The notes under the pieces are model-generated. The model saw nothing but the letters and a program-made list of their open reading frames with translations. It made no database searches and had not been told where the DNA came from. Below, one piece after another: positions 15,760 to 24,086 of a stretch of DNA of 30,196 nucleotides. Within the stretch, counting starts at the first letter, position 1. Each line of letters starts with the position of its first letter. The translations under genes were made by a program, and so were the position numbers. Origin of the DNA: DASZMX01 sp035551475 (GTDB taxonomy: Bacteria > Verrucomicrobiota > Verrucomicrobiia > Limisphaerales > Palsa-1400); the NCBI GenBank assembly GCA_035551475.1, contig DASZMX010000108.1:1-30196 (forward strand), read 5' to 3'.

Positions 15760-16464
15760 CTATCCGCCGAGATAGGCGGCGCGGACTTTGGGGTTGCGGC
15801 GGAGGTTGGCGCAGGTGTCGGCGAGGATGATGCGGCCGGTTTCGAGGACGTAGCCGTAGCTGGCGACTTCGAGCGCGAGATTGGCGTTTTGCTCCACCAA
15901 CAAAATGGTTACGCCTTGCTGGCGGTTGATTTCCACGATCTTCTCAAAAATAGTTTTGACTAGAATGGGGGCGATGCCGAGTGAAGGTTCGTCCAGCATG
16001 AGAAATTTGGGGCGGCTCATGAGGGCCCGTCCAATGGCCAGCATTTGCTGCTCTCCCCCCGAGAGCGTGCCGGCCACTTGCTGGCGGCGTTCGGCCAGGC
16101 GGGGGAAGAGCGTGGAAACAAGCTCCAAATCGGCTTTTTTGGCGGCGCGGTCGCGTTGCAAATAAGCTCCCATATCGAGGTTCTCCGCGACGGTGAGATT
16201 GGCGAAGACCATGCGTCCTTCGGGGACGTGCGACAAGCCTTTGGCCACGATGCGATGCGGCGGGGTGTTGGCGATTTCCTCGCCGTTATAGAGGATTTTC
16301 CCGCTCGCCTTGACCAAGCCGGAGATGGCGCGCAAGGCAGTGGTTTTTCCTGCTCCGTTGCTGCCCAGCAGCGTGACGATCGCTCCTTGTTTCACCTCGA
16401 TGGAAATGTCCTGCAACGCCGCGATGGCGCCGTAATGCACATGGAGATGTTCGACCGCGAGCAT
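15760..16464 (-). CDS. livF: Branched-chain amino acid-type ABC transporter ATPase LivF
   Basis: One of the two ATPases that power a LIV-type importer (HAAT family). The 234-residue protein has Walker A GSNGAGKTT (about 34-42), the Q-loop, the signature LSGGEQQML, and Walker B FLMLDEPSLGIAP followed by the H-loop region. Length and the short C-terminus are typical of LivF rather than LivG. ATG 16464 is one base from the livG stop, so translation is coupled. It is the last gene of the transporter operon; the convergent DUF1016 gene ends 28 bp away. The transported substrate could be branched-chain amino acids, other amino acids, amides or urea. Confidence 0.95.
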   Translation of the reverse strand: MLAVEHLHVHYGAIAALQDISIEVKQGAIVTLLGSNGAGKTTALRAISGLVKASGKILYNGEEIANTPPHRIVAKGLSHVPEGRMVFANLTVAENLDMGAYLQRDRAAKKADLELVSTLFPRLAERRQQVAGTLSGGEQQMLAIGRALMSRPKFLMLDEPSLGIAPILVKTIFEKIVEINRQQGVTILLVEQNANLALEVASYGYVLETGRIILADTCANLRRNPKVRAAYLGG

Positions 16465-16465
16465 G

Positions 16466-17233
16466 TCAATCCTGTCCCAAATACGCCTGGATCACGCGCG
16501 GGTTGGCCCGCACTTCCTCCGGTGTGCCCTCGGCAATCTTGACGCCGTAATCCAGCACTACGATGCGCCGGCAAATGCTCATCACCACCTGCATGTCATG
16601 CTCCACCAAGAGGGTTGACACGCGATACTTTTCCTCGACGAATCGGATCAGATTCATCAGCTCCACTTTTTCCGTGGGGTTCATGCCCGCCGCCGGTTCG
16701 TCGAGCAACAGCAATTTTGGGCGCGTCGCCAGGGCCCGCACAATTTCCAGGCGGCGCTGGTCCCCGTAGGGCAGGCTTTTGGCCGGGGCGTCGCGGAATT
16801 TTCCCAGGTGAAAAATCTCGAGCATCTCCATCGCCTGCGCGTCGATCTCCCGCTCCTCGCGGCAAAAACTGGCGCCGCGCCATAAGGAGTCGCGCACCCC
16901 GTGCCGCAAATGCAAATGAAACGCCACCCGCACGTTGTCAAACACACTGAGAGAGCCGAACAGCCGGATGTTCTGAAACGTCCGCGCGATGCCGCGGGCG
17001 GTGATCTGGTGCGGTTTTCGTCCGGCGATGGAAGCCTCGTTATAGATGATGTCGCCCGAGGTCGGCTCATAAACGCCGGTGATCACATTGAACACGGTCG
17101 TCTTGCCCGCGCCATTGGGCCCGATCAACCCCACAAGATCATTCTCGTCCACCCGCATCGTCAGTTCCGACACCGCCGTCAGCCCCCCAAACTGCACGGT
17201 GCAATCCTGCAATTGGAGGAGGGGCGCGCTCAT
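16466..17233 (-). CDS. livG: Branched-chain amino acid-type ABC transporter ATPase LivG
   Basis: The second ATPase of the importer, 255 residues from ATG 17233. It shows LQLQDCTVQFGGLTAVSELTM-type N-terminus, Walker A GPNGAGKTT, signature region SLPYGDQRRLEIVRAL, and Walker B LLLLDEPAAGMNP. The C-terminal extension ending EGTPEEVRANPRVIQAYLGQD is characteristic of LivG. The frame stays open for 41 codons upstream, but that part lies inside livM and lacks family similarity. The chosen ATG overlaps the livM stop as ATGA. Confidence 0.95.
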   Translation of the reverse strand: MSAPLLQLQDCTVQFGGLTAVSELTMRVDENDLVGLIGPNGAGKTTVFNVITGVYEPTSGDIIYNEASIAGRKPHQITARGIARTFQNIRLFGSLSVFDNVRVAFHLHLRHGVRDSLWRGASFCREEREIDAQAMEMLEIFHLGKFRDAPAKSLPYGDQRRLEIVRALATRPKLLLLDEPAAGMNPTEKVELMNLIRFVEEKYRVSTLLVEHDMQVVMSICRRIVVLDYGVKIAEGTPEEVRANPRVIQAYLGQD

Positions 17234-18186
17234 GCCGAAACCACCGGTTTGACGCGGCGACGCCACGAAAACAGCCCTTGCGGCCGGGTCAGCATCAGCA
17301 CAATCAAGAGGAACGAATACAGCGCCATGCGATATTGCTCCAGGCCGCGCAGCCATTCGGGCAGCAACGTCAACAATATCGCCGCGGCCACGACGCCCAG
17401 TGTGTTGCCCATGCCGCCCACGATCACCATCACCACGATTTCAATCGATTTGTTAAAATCAAAACCCTTCGGGTCGATCGTCAGCACATAATGGCCATAT
17501 AATCCTCCCGCGACGCCCGCGAAAAAAGCGCCGACGACGAACGCCACGATTTTGTAGCGGGTCGTATTCAGGCCCATCGCTTCGGCCGCGACCTCGTCGT
17601 CGCGCACCGCCAGAAAACCGCGTCCGTACGACGAATGCACCATGGTCAGAACCACGTAAGCGCAGAGGAACGCCACGCTGTAAACCCAGAATAAGTTTGT
17701 GTAAGCCGGAATGCCGTTGAGCCCCAAGGCGCCGCCGAGGGAATTGATATTGCGCACGATCACCCGGATGATTTCGCCAAAACCGAGCGTGACAATTGCC
17801 AGATAATCGCCTTTCAGGCGCAACGACGGCGCTCCCACCAACGCGCCCGCGATGGCTGCCGCCAGCCCGCCGAGAATCAATGCCGCCAGGAAAATCAGGG
17901 CGGTTTGGAGCGCGCCTTGCGGGTGCGGAAAAAGTTTCAAGGTTACGGCCGCCGAGGCGTAAGCGCCCACCGACATGAAACCCGCGTGGCCGAGGGAGAA
18001 TTGGCCGGTGTAGCCGTTGATCAAATTCAGGCTGACGGCGAGAATGATGTTGATCCCCATGTAGATGATGACCCCGTAATAATAGGAGTTCATCCCACCC
18101 AGCGCGCGTTGCGCCACCCACGCCGCCAGCACAGCCGCCGCCAGACTCGCCTTCGGCCAACGTTGCCATGGAGCGCCGGCTTTCAA
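17230..18186 (-). CDS. livM: Branched-chain amino acid-type ABC transporter permease LivM
   Basis: An inner-membrane permease with about ten hydrophobic segments. The LivM signatures are LAVSLNLINGYTGQFSLGHAGFM and LRLKGDYLAIVTLGFGEIIRV (EAA-like coupling loop), and VGGMGNTLG lies near the C-terminus. The frame is open far upstream into livH, but the homologous part begins around SLKAGAPWQRW. No ATG is available there: TTG 18186 directly after the livH stop (giving 318 residues, the normal size) or CTG 18192 are the plausible starts, with re-initiation after livH. The next in-frame ATG, at MNSYYYG, would remove the first membrane helix. Confidence 0.9.
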   Translation of the reverse strand: MKAGAPWQRWPKASLAAAVLAAWVAQRALGGMNSYYYGVIIYMGINIILAVSLNLINGYTGQFSLGHAGFMSVGAYASAAVTLKLFPHPQGALQTALIFLAALILGGLAAAIAGALVGAPSLRLKGDYLAIVTLGFGEIIRVIVRNINSLGGALGLNGIPAYTNLFWVYSVAFLCAYVVLTMVHSSYGRGFLAVRDDEVAAEAMGLNTTRYKIVAFVVGAFFAGVAGGLYGHYVLTIDPKGFDFNKSIEIVVMVIVGGMGNTLGVVAAAILLTLLPEWLRGLEQYRMALYSFLLIVLMLTRPQGLFSWRRRVKPVVSA

Positions 18187-18188
18187 AC

Positions 18189-19076
18189 TCAGACTTTTTC
18201 GATTTGGAATTTGCCCAATAAGCCCGCCGGACGCAACAGCAGCACCAGAATCAAGGCCGCAAACGCGATGGCGTCCGTGTAGGTGGACCAACGCGGGCTG
18301 CCGTTGACGAAGGACTCGATCAACCCGAGCAACAGCCCGCCGAGCGCCGCCCCCGGAATATTTCCAATCCCGCCGACGACCGCCGCCACGAACGCTTTTA
18401 AGCCCGGCAACACGCCCATGTAAGGCTCCACTTCCGGATAATTGGAGGCCCACAGAATGCCGCCCGCCGCCGCCAGCGCGGAGCCGAGCGCGAACGTAAA
18501 CGAAATCACGCGATCATTATTGATGCCCACCAGCGAAGCCGCCTGGTGGTTGAACGACACCGCCCGCATCGCCGTTCCCATGCGCGTTTTCAAAACAATC
18601 CATTGCAACATCACGAGTAGAATTGCCGTCACGCCGAACACCACCAATTGGGCGCTCGTCACGCGCGCTCCGCCGAAAATCGTAAAAATATGCGGCGGAA
18701 TCAGCGGGGGAAAAAATTTCGGCGTCGCATTGAACAACAGCAGCATCACGTTTTCCAGCAACAGCGAAACGCCAATGGCCGTGATGAGGATCGACAAATT
18801 CGAGTGGCCGCGCAACGGGCGGTAGGCCAGGCGTTCAATCACCATCCCCAATACCGCGCAGATCGCCATGGAGACGAGCATGATCAATAGCCCGCCGAAG
18901 ATCGACCCGTGGGGTATCACCCGCGCCAGCAAATACCCCGCGAAAGCCCCCACCATGAAGACGTCGCTGTGCGCGAAATTGATGAACCGCAGAATCCCAT
19001 ACACCATCGTGTAACCCAGCGCGATCAAGGCGTAAATCGCTCCCAGCGAAAGGCCGTTGATCAGTTGCTGGGTCAT
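18189..19076 (-). CDS. livH: Branched-chain amino acid-type ABC transporter permease LivH
   Basis: A 295-residue inner-membrane permease that pairs with LivM to form the channel. It begins with the LivH hallmark MTQQLINGLSLGAIYALIALGYTMV..., followed by GILRFINFAHSDVFM, and carries the coupling-loop signature KAFVAAVVGGIGNIPGA near residue 230. About eight membrane segments can be counted. The ATG at 19076 overlaps the livK stop as ATGA. The C-terminal residues GKFQIEKV end just where livM re-initiates. Confidence 0.95.
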   Translation of the reverse strand: MTQQLINGLSLGAIYALIALGYTMVYGILRFINFAHSDVFMVGAFAGYLLARVIPHGSIFGGLLIMLVSMAICAVLGMVIERLAYRPLRGHSNLSILITAIGVSLLLENVMLLLFNATPKFFPPLIPPHIFTIFGGARVTSAQLVVFGVTAILLVMLQWIVLKTRMGTAMRAVSFNHQAASLVGINNDRVISFTFALGSALAAAGGILWASNYPEVEPYMGVLPGLKAFVAAVVGGIGNIPGAALGGLLLGLIESFVNGSPRWSTYTDAIAFAALILVLLLRPAGLLGKFQIEKV

Positions 19077-20236
19077 TCCGCGGCGATCTGTTTGAGCAGA
19101 TGAAATCCTCCGTTGGTCACTTCGAGGATGACCAGCGGTTTTTGCGCGTCACGATGCGCATCAATGGTGATTTTTCCCGCGACGCCTGGAAAATCCTTCG
19201 TCGCCGCCAGCGCATCCCGCAGCTTGGGGCCGTCGGTGGTTCCCGCCCGCTTCATCGCATCGGCCAGAAGCATGGCTGAATCATAGCCCAGCGCGGCCAT
19301 CGCGTCCGGCACGCTGCCGTATTTCGCCTGGAACGCCGCCACAAATTTCACCACCGCCGGATCCTTCACCTCCGGCGAATAGTGCGTGGAATAAAAGCAG
19401 CCTTCCACCGCGGCGCCCCCGATCTGGATCAGCTCCGGCGCCTCCCAGCCGTCGCCCCCGAAGAGCGGATACGTCAAACCTAATTCCCGCGCCTGCCGCG
19501 CGATCAGGCCCACGTCTGTGTAATAGCCGGGCACAAACAGCGCCTCGGCGTCCGCCGCCTTGATCGTGGTCAATTGCCCTTTGAAATCGCGATCGCCGCC
19601 GCTGTATTTCTGCTCCACGGCAATTTCCCCGCCATCCACCACGAACGCCTCTTTGAAGTAAGTGGCCAGGCCCACGCTGTAGGCGGTGGCGACATCCGTC
19701 AGCACGGCCACCTTTTTCGCCTTCAACGTCTCCCGCGCAAAATGGGCCAGCGCCTTGCCTTGCACGGAATCGATAAAGCAGACACGGAAAATATAATCGC
19801 CCGTTTCCGTGACCTTCGGGTTGGTGGAAGAAGGGGAGATTTGCGGAATTTTGTTTTCCTGGCAGATCGGCGCCGCCTCCAGTGAGGCTTTGGACGCCAC
19901 CTCGCCGAGCAACGCCACCACGCCGTCCCGGGAAATTAATTTTTGCGCAATGGTCTTGGCCTCGCCGGCTTTCGACTGGTCATCCTCAGTCAATAATTGC
20001 AATTTGCGGCCCAGGACGCCGCCTTGCGCATTGATTTCGTTGATGGCCAGCTCGGTGCCATGATGGGAACTTTGCCCGAAGGTCGCCTCTTTCCCGGTGA
20101 GGGAGGCGAATTCCCCGACTTTAATGTCAGTGGCGTTGTTGCTGGAATTCTTGGGGGCGCAACCGTCGGCCAGGAGGAGAAGCGACAACGCCGCCACGAA
20201 ACTCCCCACGCTCCAGAACTTTGGCTTTCGTTTCAT
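19073..20236 (-). CDS. livK: LIV-type substrate-binding lipoprotein LivK
   Basis: The receptor of the importer. From ATG 20236 it is 387 residues: signal sequence MKRKPKFWSVGSFVAALSLL, a lipobox ending LLADGC (the Asp at -2 is unusual), then a bilobed type I periplasmic-binding fold. Family markers are IKVGEFASLTGKEATFGQ, GTELAINEINAQGGVLG, VVALLGEVASKASLEAAPI and FVPGYYTDVGLIARQARELG. An ATG at 20257 and a TTG at 20287 are alternative starts. Although Gram-negative LivK proteins are often soluble, a lipid anchor is common in other phyla. It is the first gene of the transporter set; 82 bp separate it from the LuxR-type regulator upstream, so a promoter or processing site could lie there. The ligand cannot be read from the sequence. 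Confidence 0.93.
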   Translation of the reverse strand: MKRKPKFWSVGSFVAALSLLLLADGCAPKNSSNNATDIKVGEFASLTGKEATFGQSSHHGTELAINEINAQGGVLGRKLQLLTEDDQSKAGEAKTIAQKLISRDGVVALLGEVASKASLEAAPICQENKIPQISPSSTNPKVTETGDYIFRVCFIDSVQGKALAHFARETLKAKKVAVLTDVATAYSVGLATYFKEAFVVDGGEIAVEQKYSGGDRDFKGQLTTIKAADAEALFVPGYYTDVGLIARQARELGLTYPLFGGDGWEAPELIQIGGAAVEGCFYSTHYSPEVKDPAVVKFVAAFQAKYGSVPDAMAALGYDSAMLLADAMKRAGTTDGPKLRDALAATKDFPGVAGKITIDAHRDAQKPLVILEVTNGGFHLLKQIAAE

Positions 20237-20318
20237 AGCAGGCCAAAGCGTGTTCATTTTCGGCGTTGCCCGCAAGCCTTTAGACAAGGAGAACGCCGAA
20301 ACTCGCGTGATTTCCCGC

Positions 20319-21011
20319 TCAACCGCGACTTGGCCCTTCGGATTCCACCCAGCGCACCGCGTAACGAATCAATTCCGGCATGCTGGCGAGCTTGAGCTTG
20401 GCCTTGATGTTGGCGCGGTGCACATCGACGGTCTTGGCGCTGAGATTGAGGCGGCGCGCCATTTCCTTGGTGCCCAGCCCCAGGCCGATCAGCTGGAACA
20501 CTTCAAATTCACGATCGGTCAGCGTCTCCACTTTGGATTCGCCGCCGCTCTCGCCGCGGCGCCCGGAGAAAACTTCCAGGATTTGCGCCGACATTTTTTC
20601 GCTTAGATAAATTTTCCCGCTCGCGACCTGGCGAATGGCTTCCAGGATTTTTTTCCCGCCTTCCTGTTTCATGATGTAGCCGCGCCCGCCGGCCCGCAGC
20701 ACCCGCTCCGCATACAGAGACTCGTCGTGCATGGAGATCACCAGCACCGTCAGCGCCGGCGCCAGGGCCAGGATGTCCTTGATAAATTCCAGGCCGTTGC
20801 GGCCGGGCAGGGTGATGTCGGCCAGGACCATATCCGGGCGGAGCGCCTTGACCTGATCCAGGCCCTGCATCGCATCGCCTGCCTCCCCGCACGCTGTGAG
20901 ATCAGTCTGGCTGTTGACCAGTTGCGCCAAGCCCTCGCGCATCATTGGATGATCGTCCACAATCAGAATCCGTTTCTTCGCGGAGGCGGCGGTTTTGGCT
21001 TTGGCTTTCAT
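20319..21011 (-). CDS. NarL/LuxR-type response regulator
   Basis: A 230-residue two-domain transcription regulator from ATG 21011. The receiver domain has the acidic pair Asp19/Asp20, phospho-acceptor Asp65 in MVLADITLPG, and the conserved Ser and Lys in VISMHD and IMKQ. The C-terminal LuxR helix-turn-helix includes LTDREFEVFQLIGLGLGTKEMA and LSAKTVDVHRANI. Its start overlaps the stop of the NarL-type kinase gene as ATGA, so this kinase is its obvious partner. It precedes livK by 82 bp in the same direction; control of the liv genes is plausible but unproven. Confidence 0.93.
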   Translation of the reverse strand: MKAKAKTAASAKKRILIVDDHPMMREGLAQLVNSQTDLTACGEAGDAMQGLDQVKALRPDMVLADITLPGRNGLEFIKDILALAPALTVLVISMHDESLYAERVLRAGGRGYIMKQEGGKKILEAIRQVASGKIYLSEKMSAQILEVFSGRRGESGGESKVETLTDREFEVFQLIGLGLGTKEMARRLNLSAKTVDVHRANIKAKLKLASMPELIRYAVRWVESEGPSRG

Positions 21012-22411
21012 GGCGAAGGTCGGATCAGGAAACAAACGATGCGCGCTCCGCCGCCGGGCTTCGACTGCGTCAGAAGCGTGGCGCCGATGAGGCCTGCGCG
21101 GTATTGCATGGTGCGCAAGCCCATGCCGGGGCTACGGGCCGACGGGGCGAACCCCTGGCCGTCATCCGTCACCGTCAATAATGTTTTATCCGAAGTCACC
21201 GATAATTGCACGGTGATCTTTTTGGCGCGCCCGTGCTTGATCGCATTATTGACTGATTCCTGCGCGATGCGGTAAAGGTGCGTCGCCACCGTGAGGTCCG
21301 GCACGGTTTTTTCCCCCTCGCTGCTGAAGACGCATTGCACATGAAACATTTTTTCGGCGCTGGCCGCCAGGTCCCGCAGGGCTGAGGTCAGGCCTTCCGA
21401 CTCCAAAATGAAAGGCGAGAGTCCGCGCGCCAGCGAACGCGCCTGCCCGATGGCGTCGCGCACATGGGCGGCAATTTCCTCGGCTTGGGCGGCCTGGGCC
21501 TTGGATTTTTTCGCCAGCCCCTGCGCCAATGTTTCGCTCATCAGTTCGATGCCGGTGAGCTGCTGGCAAATTCCATCATGCAAATCCTGGCCGATGCGGC
21601 GCTGCTCCAGTTCGCTGATGCGCAGCACGTCATCCTCCAGCCGCTTCCGCTCGGTGATGTCCATCGCCGCGCCCGTCAGGCCCGTGATGCGCCCGTCGCC
21701 ATCGGACACGGCTTCGACAGTCAAATCAAAGGTGCGCTTTTGCCCGTGGATCAGGAGCGTCACCTCCTGCCGGATGCCCGCCCCGGTCATAAGCACGCGG
21801 TTTTTGATTTGCGTGAGCCGCTCCGCGTCTTCCGGGGGCAGCAGATCCTCGTCGGTTTTTCCGATGATGCTTTGCTCAGCATTCTCGACGCTGGTGTTAT
21901 GCGACCAGGTGTAGCGCAGGCTGGCGTCCTGGCTGAAAACGCTCACCGGCGAATGCTTCAACGCCACGCGAAAACGCGCTTCGCTCAAACGCAACGCCTC
22001 TTCCGCCGCGGCCAGTTTGGCTTCCTGCTGCAGTTGTTTCAGCGCCCGCCCCACCACCGTGGGCAGGGCGTCCAGGAAATCGTTCGTTTTGACAAGATAA
22101 TCGCGCGCGCCGCCTTTCATCATTTCGACCGCCACCTGCTCGTCTCCCTGGCCGGTGATGATCAGAAACGGCGGCAGGCGGCCCGCCTTGGCCAGTCGGG
22201 AGATGATCGCTTCCGCGCCGGCGTCCTGGAGCTTCAAGTCCAGCAGCAGCAAGTCGGGCGTGTTTTGTGACAGCCACTGCATCGCCTCCGCGCCGCTCGC
22301 GGCGGTTTGCACCGCATGCCCGGCGCGTCCGAGCGCCCGCGCCGCCAGGCGCAGCAAGCCTTCATCATCATCCACGATGAACAAGCGCGCGGATGGAGTC
22401 GGATCGCTCAT
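21008..22411 (-). CDS. REC-PAS hybrid sensor histidine kinase (NarL/DesK type)
   Basis: A 467-residue soluble kinase. Domains in order: an N-terminal receiver (about 9-120) with FIVDDDEG and phospho-acceptor Asp58 in LLLLDLKLQD; a linker helix; a PAS domain (about 140-260, VALKHSPVSVFSQD to GAAMDITERK); a HisKA_3 dimerisation domain with the phosphorylated His278 in RIGQDLHDGICQQL; and an HATPase domain with HRIAQESVNNAIKHG (N-box) and TDDGQGF. There is no membrane segment, so it senses a cytoplasmic signal, while its own receiver can accept phosphate from another kinase. Its start is 3 bp after the single-domain regulator gene. Together with the LuxR regulator it forms a classic pair. Confidence 0.93.
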   Translation of the reverse strand: MSDPTPSARLFIVDDDEGLLRLAARALGRAGHAVQTAASGAEAMQWLSQNTPDLLLLDLKLQDAGAEAIISRLAKAGRLPPFLIITGQGDEQVAVEMMKGGARDYLVKTNDFLDALPTVVGRALKQLQQEAKLAAAEEALRLSEARFRVALKHSPVSVFSQDASLRYTWSHNTSVENAEQSIIGKTDEDLLPPEDAERLTQIKNRVLMTGAGIRQEVTLLIHGQKRTFDLTVEAVSDGDGRITGLTGAAMDITERKRLEDDVLRISELEQRRIGQDLHDGICQQLTGIELMSETLAQGLAKKSKAQAAQAEEIAAHVRDAIGQARSLARGLSPFILESEGLTSALRDLAASAEKMFHVQCVFSSEGEKTVPDLTVATHLYRIAQESVNNAIKHGRAKKITVQLSVTSDKTLLTVTDDGQGFAPSARSPGMGLRTMQYRAGLIGATLLTQSKPGGGARIVCFLIRPSP

Positions 22412-22414
22412 GCC

Positions 22415-22858
22415 CTACGTCCGCACTTCCGGCACTTGCACGAGGGAGATGAAAAGTCCGAATTGCTTGATCGCCTCCGCGAATTTTTCGTAGTCCACCG
22501 GCTTGACCACATAACTGCTGCAGCCCAGCGCATGGCATTTGTCCACCTCCCGGGGATCATCGGTGGTGGTCAGCATGATCGTCGGAATTTTCCGCAGTTC
22601 GGCGTCGCCTTTGATTTGCCGCAGGACCTCCACGCCATCCACCTGCGGCATGCGGATGTCAAGCAGAAGAAGATAGGAGGCTTCCCGCGCCCGCACCCGT
22701 TTCCCGCGCCCAAACAGGAAATCCAAAATCTGCTGGCCGTTTTCGAAGCGTTCAATGGAGTTGTGCAGGCCCGCCCGCTGCAGGTTCTTCTCGATGAGGC
22801 GCACGTGACCGAGATCATCGTCCGCGATCAGAATCACGACTTCTTTGGTCATAACCAT
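22415..22858 (-). CDS. Single-domain response regulator (Rcp1-like)
   Basis: A 147-residue receiver with no output domain: acidic cluster in LIADDDLGH, phospho-acceptor Asp67 in LLLLDIRMP, Thr in IMLTTTDD and Lys in YVVKPVDY. The sequence around RAGLHNSIERFENGQQILDFLFG matches the Rcp1-like regulators that usually partner PAS or phytochrome kinases. Here the partner is probably the PAS kinase encoded 9 bp upstream. The start could be ATG 22858 or the ATG two codons later. With no output domain it presumably passes phosphate on or controls the kinase; the next kinase in the operon carries a receiver. Confidence 0.92.
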   Translation of the reverse strand: MVMTKEVVILIADDDLGHVRLIEKNLQRAGLHNSIERFENGQQILDFLFGRGKRVRAREASYLLLLDIRMPQVDGVEVLRQIKGDAELRKIPTIMLTTTDDPREVDKCHALGCSSYVVKPVDYEKFAEAIKQFGLFISLVQVPEVRT

Positions 22859-22867
22859 GTGTATGCC

Positions 22868-24055
22868 TTAATTTGCGGGCAAAGAAACAAAAAACGCGCT
22901 GCCTTGCCCGGCGCGCGATTGCACCCAGATCTTTCCCTCCTGCCGCTCCAAAATTTTTTGCGCAATCGCCAGGCCCAGGCCTTCGCCGTCGGTCGCCCCA
23001 GGGTTGAGGCGATGAAACATTTCGAAAATTTTCCCCTGATGCTCCGGCGCGATGCCAATGCCATTGTCGCGCATCACATAAATCACCCGTCCCTCCTTCT
23101 TCTCCCCGGAAACCTGGATTACGGGCGTCCGCTCCGGGTCGCGATATTTCAGGGCGTTGTCCAACAAATTAGAAAACACCTGGTTGATTTGCACGGCGTC
23201 CCCCCGGCAATCCGGCAGGCGCTCCACTTGCAGCGTCGCTCCGCTTTGCTTGAGTTGGAATTCGATGGTCTGGGCGATATTGCCGAGCAGGGCGTTCATA
23301 TCCAGCCGCTTGAGGTTGAGCGCCGCGCGCCCGAGGCGGGAAAAGCGCAAAAAGCCGGCCAGCAGTGAATCGATCTTGCTCACGCCAGCCTGGATGAAGG
23401 ACATCGCTTCAATCACATCGGTTTCCAGCAATTGCATGGCTTCGTCGCGTTGCGCGGCTTCCCAATGATCCGCAGCGACCAATTCCCGCAGCCGATCGCA
23501 GGACCGGCGCAGCTCCCGCGAAAAGCCCTGGATGTTCACCAGCGGCGAACGCAAATCGTGCGAGGCGATGTACACCACCGTTTCCAATTCCTTGTTTTTT
23601 TCCTCAAGGCTTTGCGCCAGCGCCGCCAGCCGCGCCGCCGCCGCCTTGCGCTCTGTCACATCCGTGCGAATGGCAATGTATTGATACGGCTTGCCGGACC
23701 CGTCCAGAAACGGGAAAATGGTCGTGTCCACCCAATACAAGCCGCCGTCCTTGGCCCGGTTCCGGATCTCTCCCTTCCACACCTGGCCGCTTTGGATGGT
23801 GCGCCAGAGATTCTGGAAAAATTCCTTCGGATGAAATCCCGAGTTGATGATGCGATGGTCCTGGCCCAGCAATTCCTCCCGCGCATATTTGGAAATTTCG
23901 CAGAATTTATCGTTGACCATGGTGATGCGTCCGCGCGCATCAGTCACCGCCACGATGGAGTGCTCGTCCAACGCCGCCTTGATGTCCCGCAATTCATCGC
24001 CCGCGCGCTCCCGACCTTCGGTTGACTTTTCCGGCTCGTTCATGACGCGGCGCAA
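22868..24055 (-). CDS. PAS-domain sensor histidine kinase
   Basis: A 395-residue soluble kinase. The PAS domain (about 28-140) runs from EHSIVAVTDARGRITMVNDKF to the PAC end YIAIRTDVTERK. A coiled linker (AARLAALAQSLEEKNKELE) joins it to the HisKA dimerisation helix with His166 in ASHDLRSPL. The ATPase domain shows N-box NLLDNALKYRD, G1 DNGIGI, F-box IFEMFHRL and G2 DGEGLGLAIA. Lack of membrane segments implies a cytoplasmic cue such as redox state or a small ligand. ATG 24043 is an alternative start. It lies between the AraC/PocR regulator gene (31-43 bp) and the single-domain regulator gene (9 bp). Confidence 0.94.
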   Translation of the reverse strand: MRRVMNEPEKSTEGRERAGDELRDIKAALDEHSIVAVTDARGRITMVNDKFCEISKYAREELLGQDHRIINSGFHPKEFFQNLWRTIQSGQVWKGEIRNRAKDGGLYWVDTTIFPFLDGSGKPYQYIAIRTDVTERKAAAARLAALAQSLEEKNKELETVVYIASHDLRSPLVNIQGFSRELRRSCDRLRELVAADHWEAAQRDEAMQLLETDVIEAMSFIQAGVSKIDSLLAGFLRFSRLGRAALNLKRLDMNALLGNIAQTIEFQLKQSGATLQVERLPDCRGDAVQINQVFSNLLDNALKYRDPERTPVIQVSGEKKEGRVIYVMRDNGIGIAPEHQGKIFEMFHRLNPGATDGEGLGLAIAQKILERQEGKIWVQSRAGQGSAFFVSLPAN

Positions 24056-24086
24056 TGTGGCGCTGGAAGCGGGCGAAAGGCAAGGC

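Noticed and set aside
15758..15776. CCTATC/GATAGG hairpin at the end of livF as a terminator.
   Set aside because: The stem overlaps the livF stop codon region and no T run follows on either strand.
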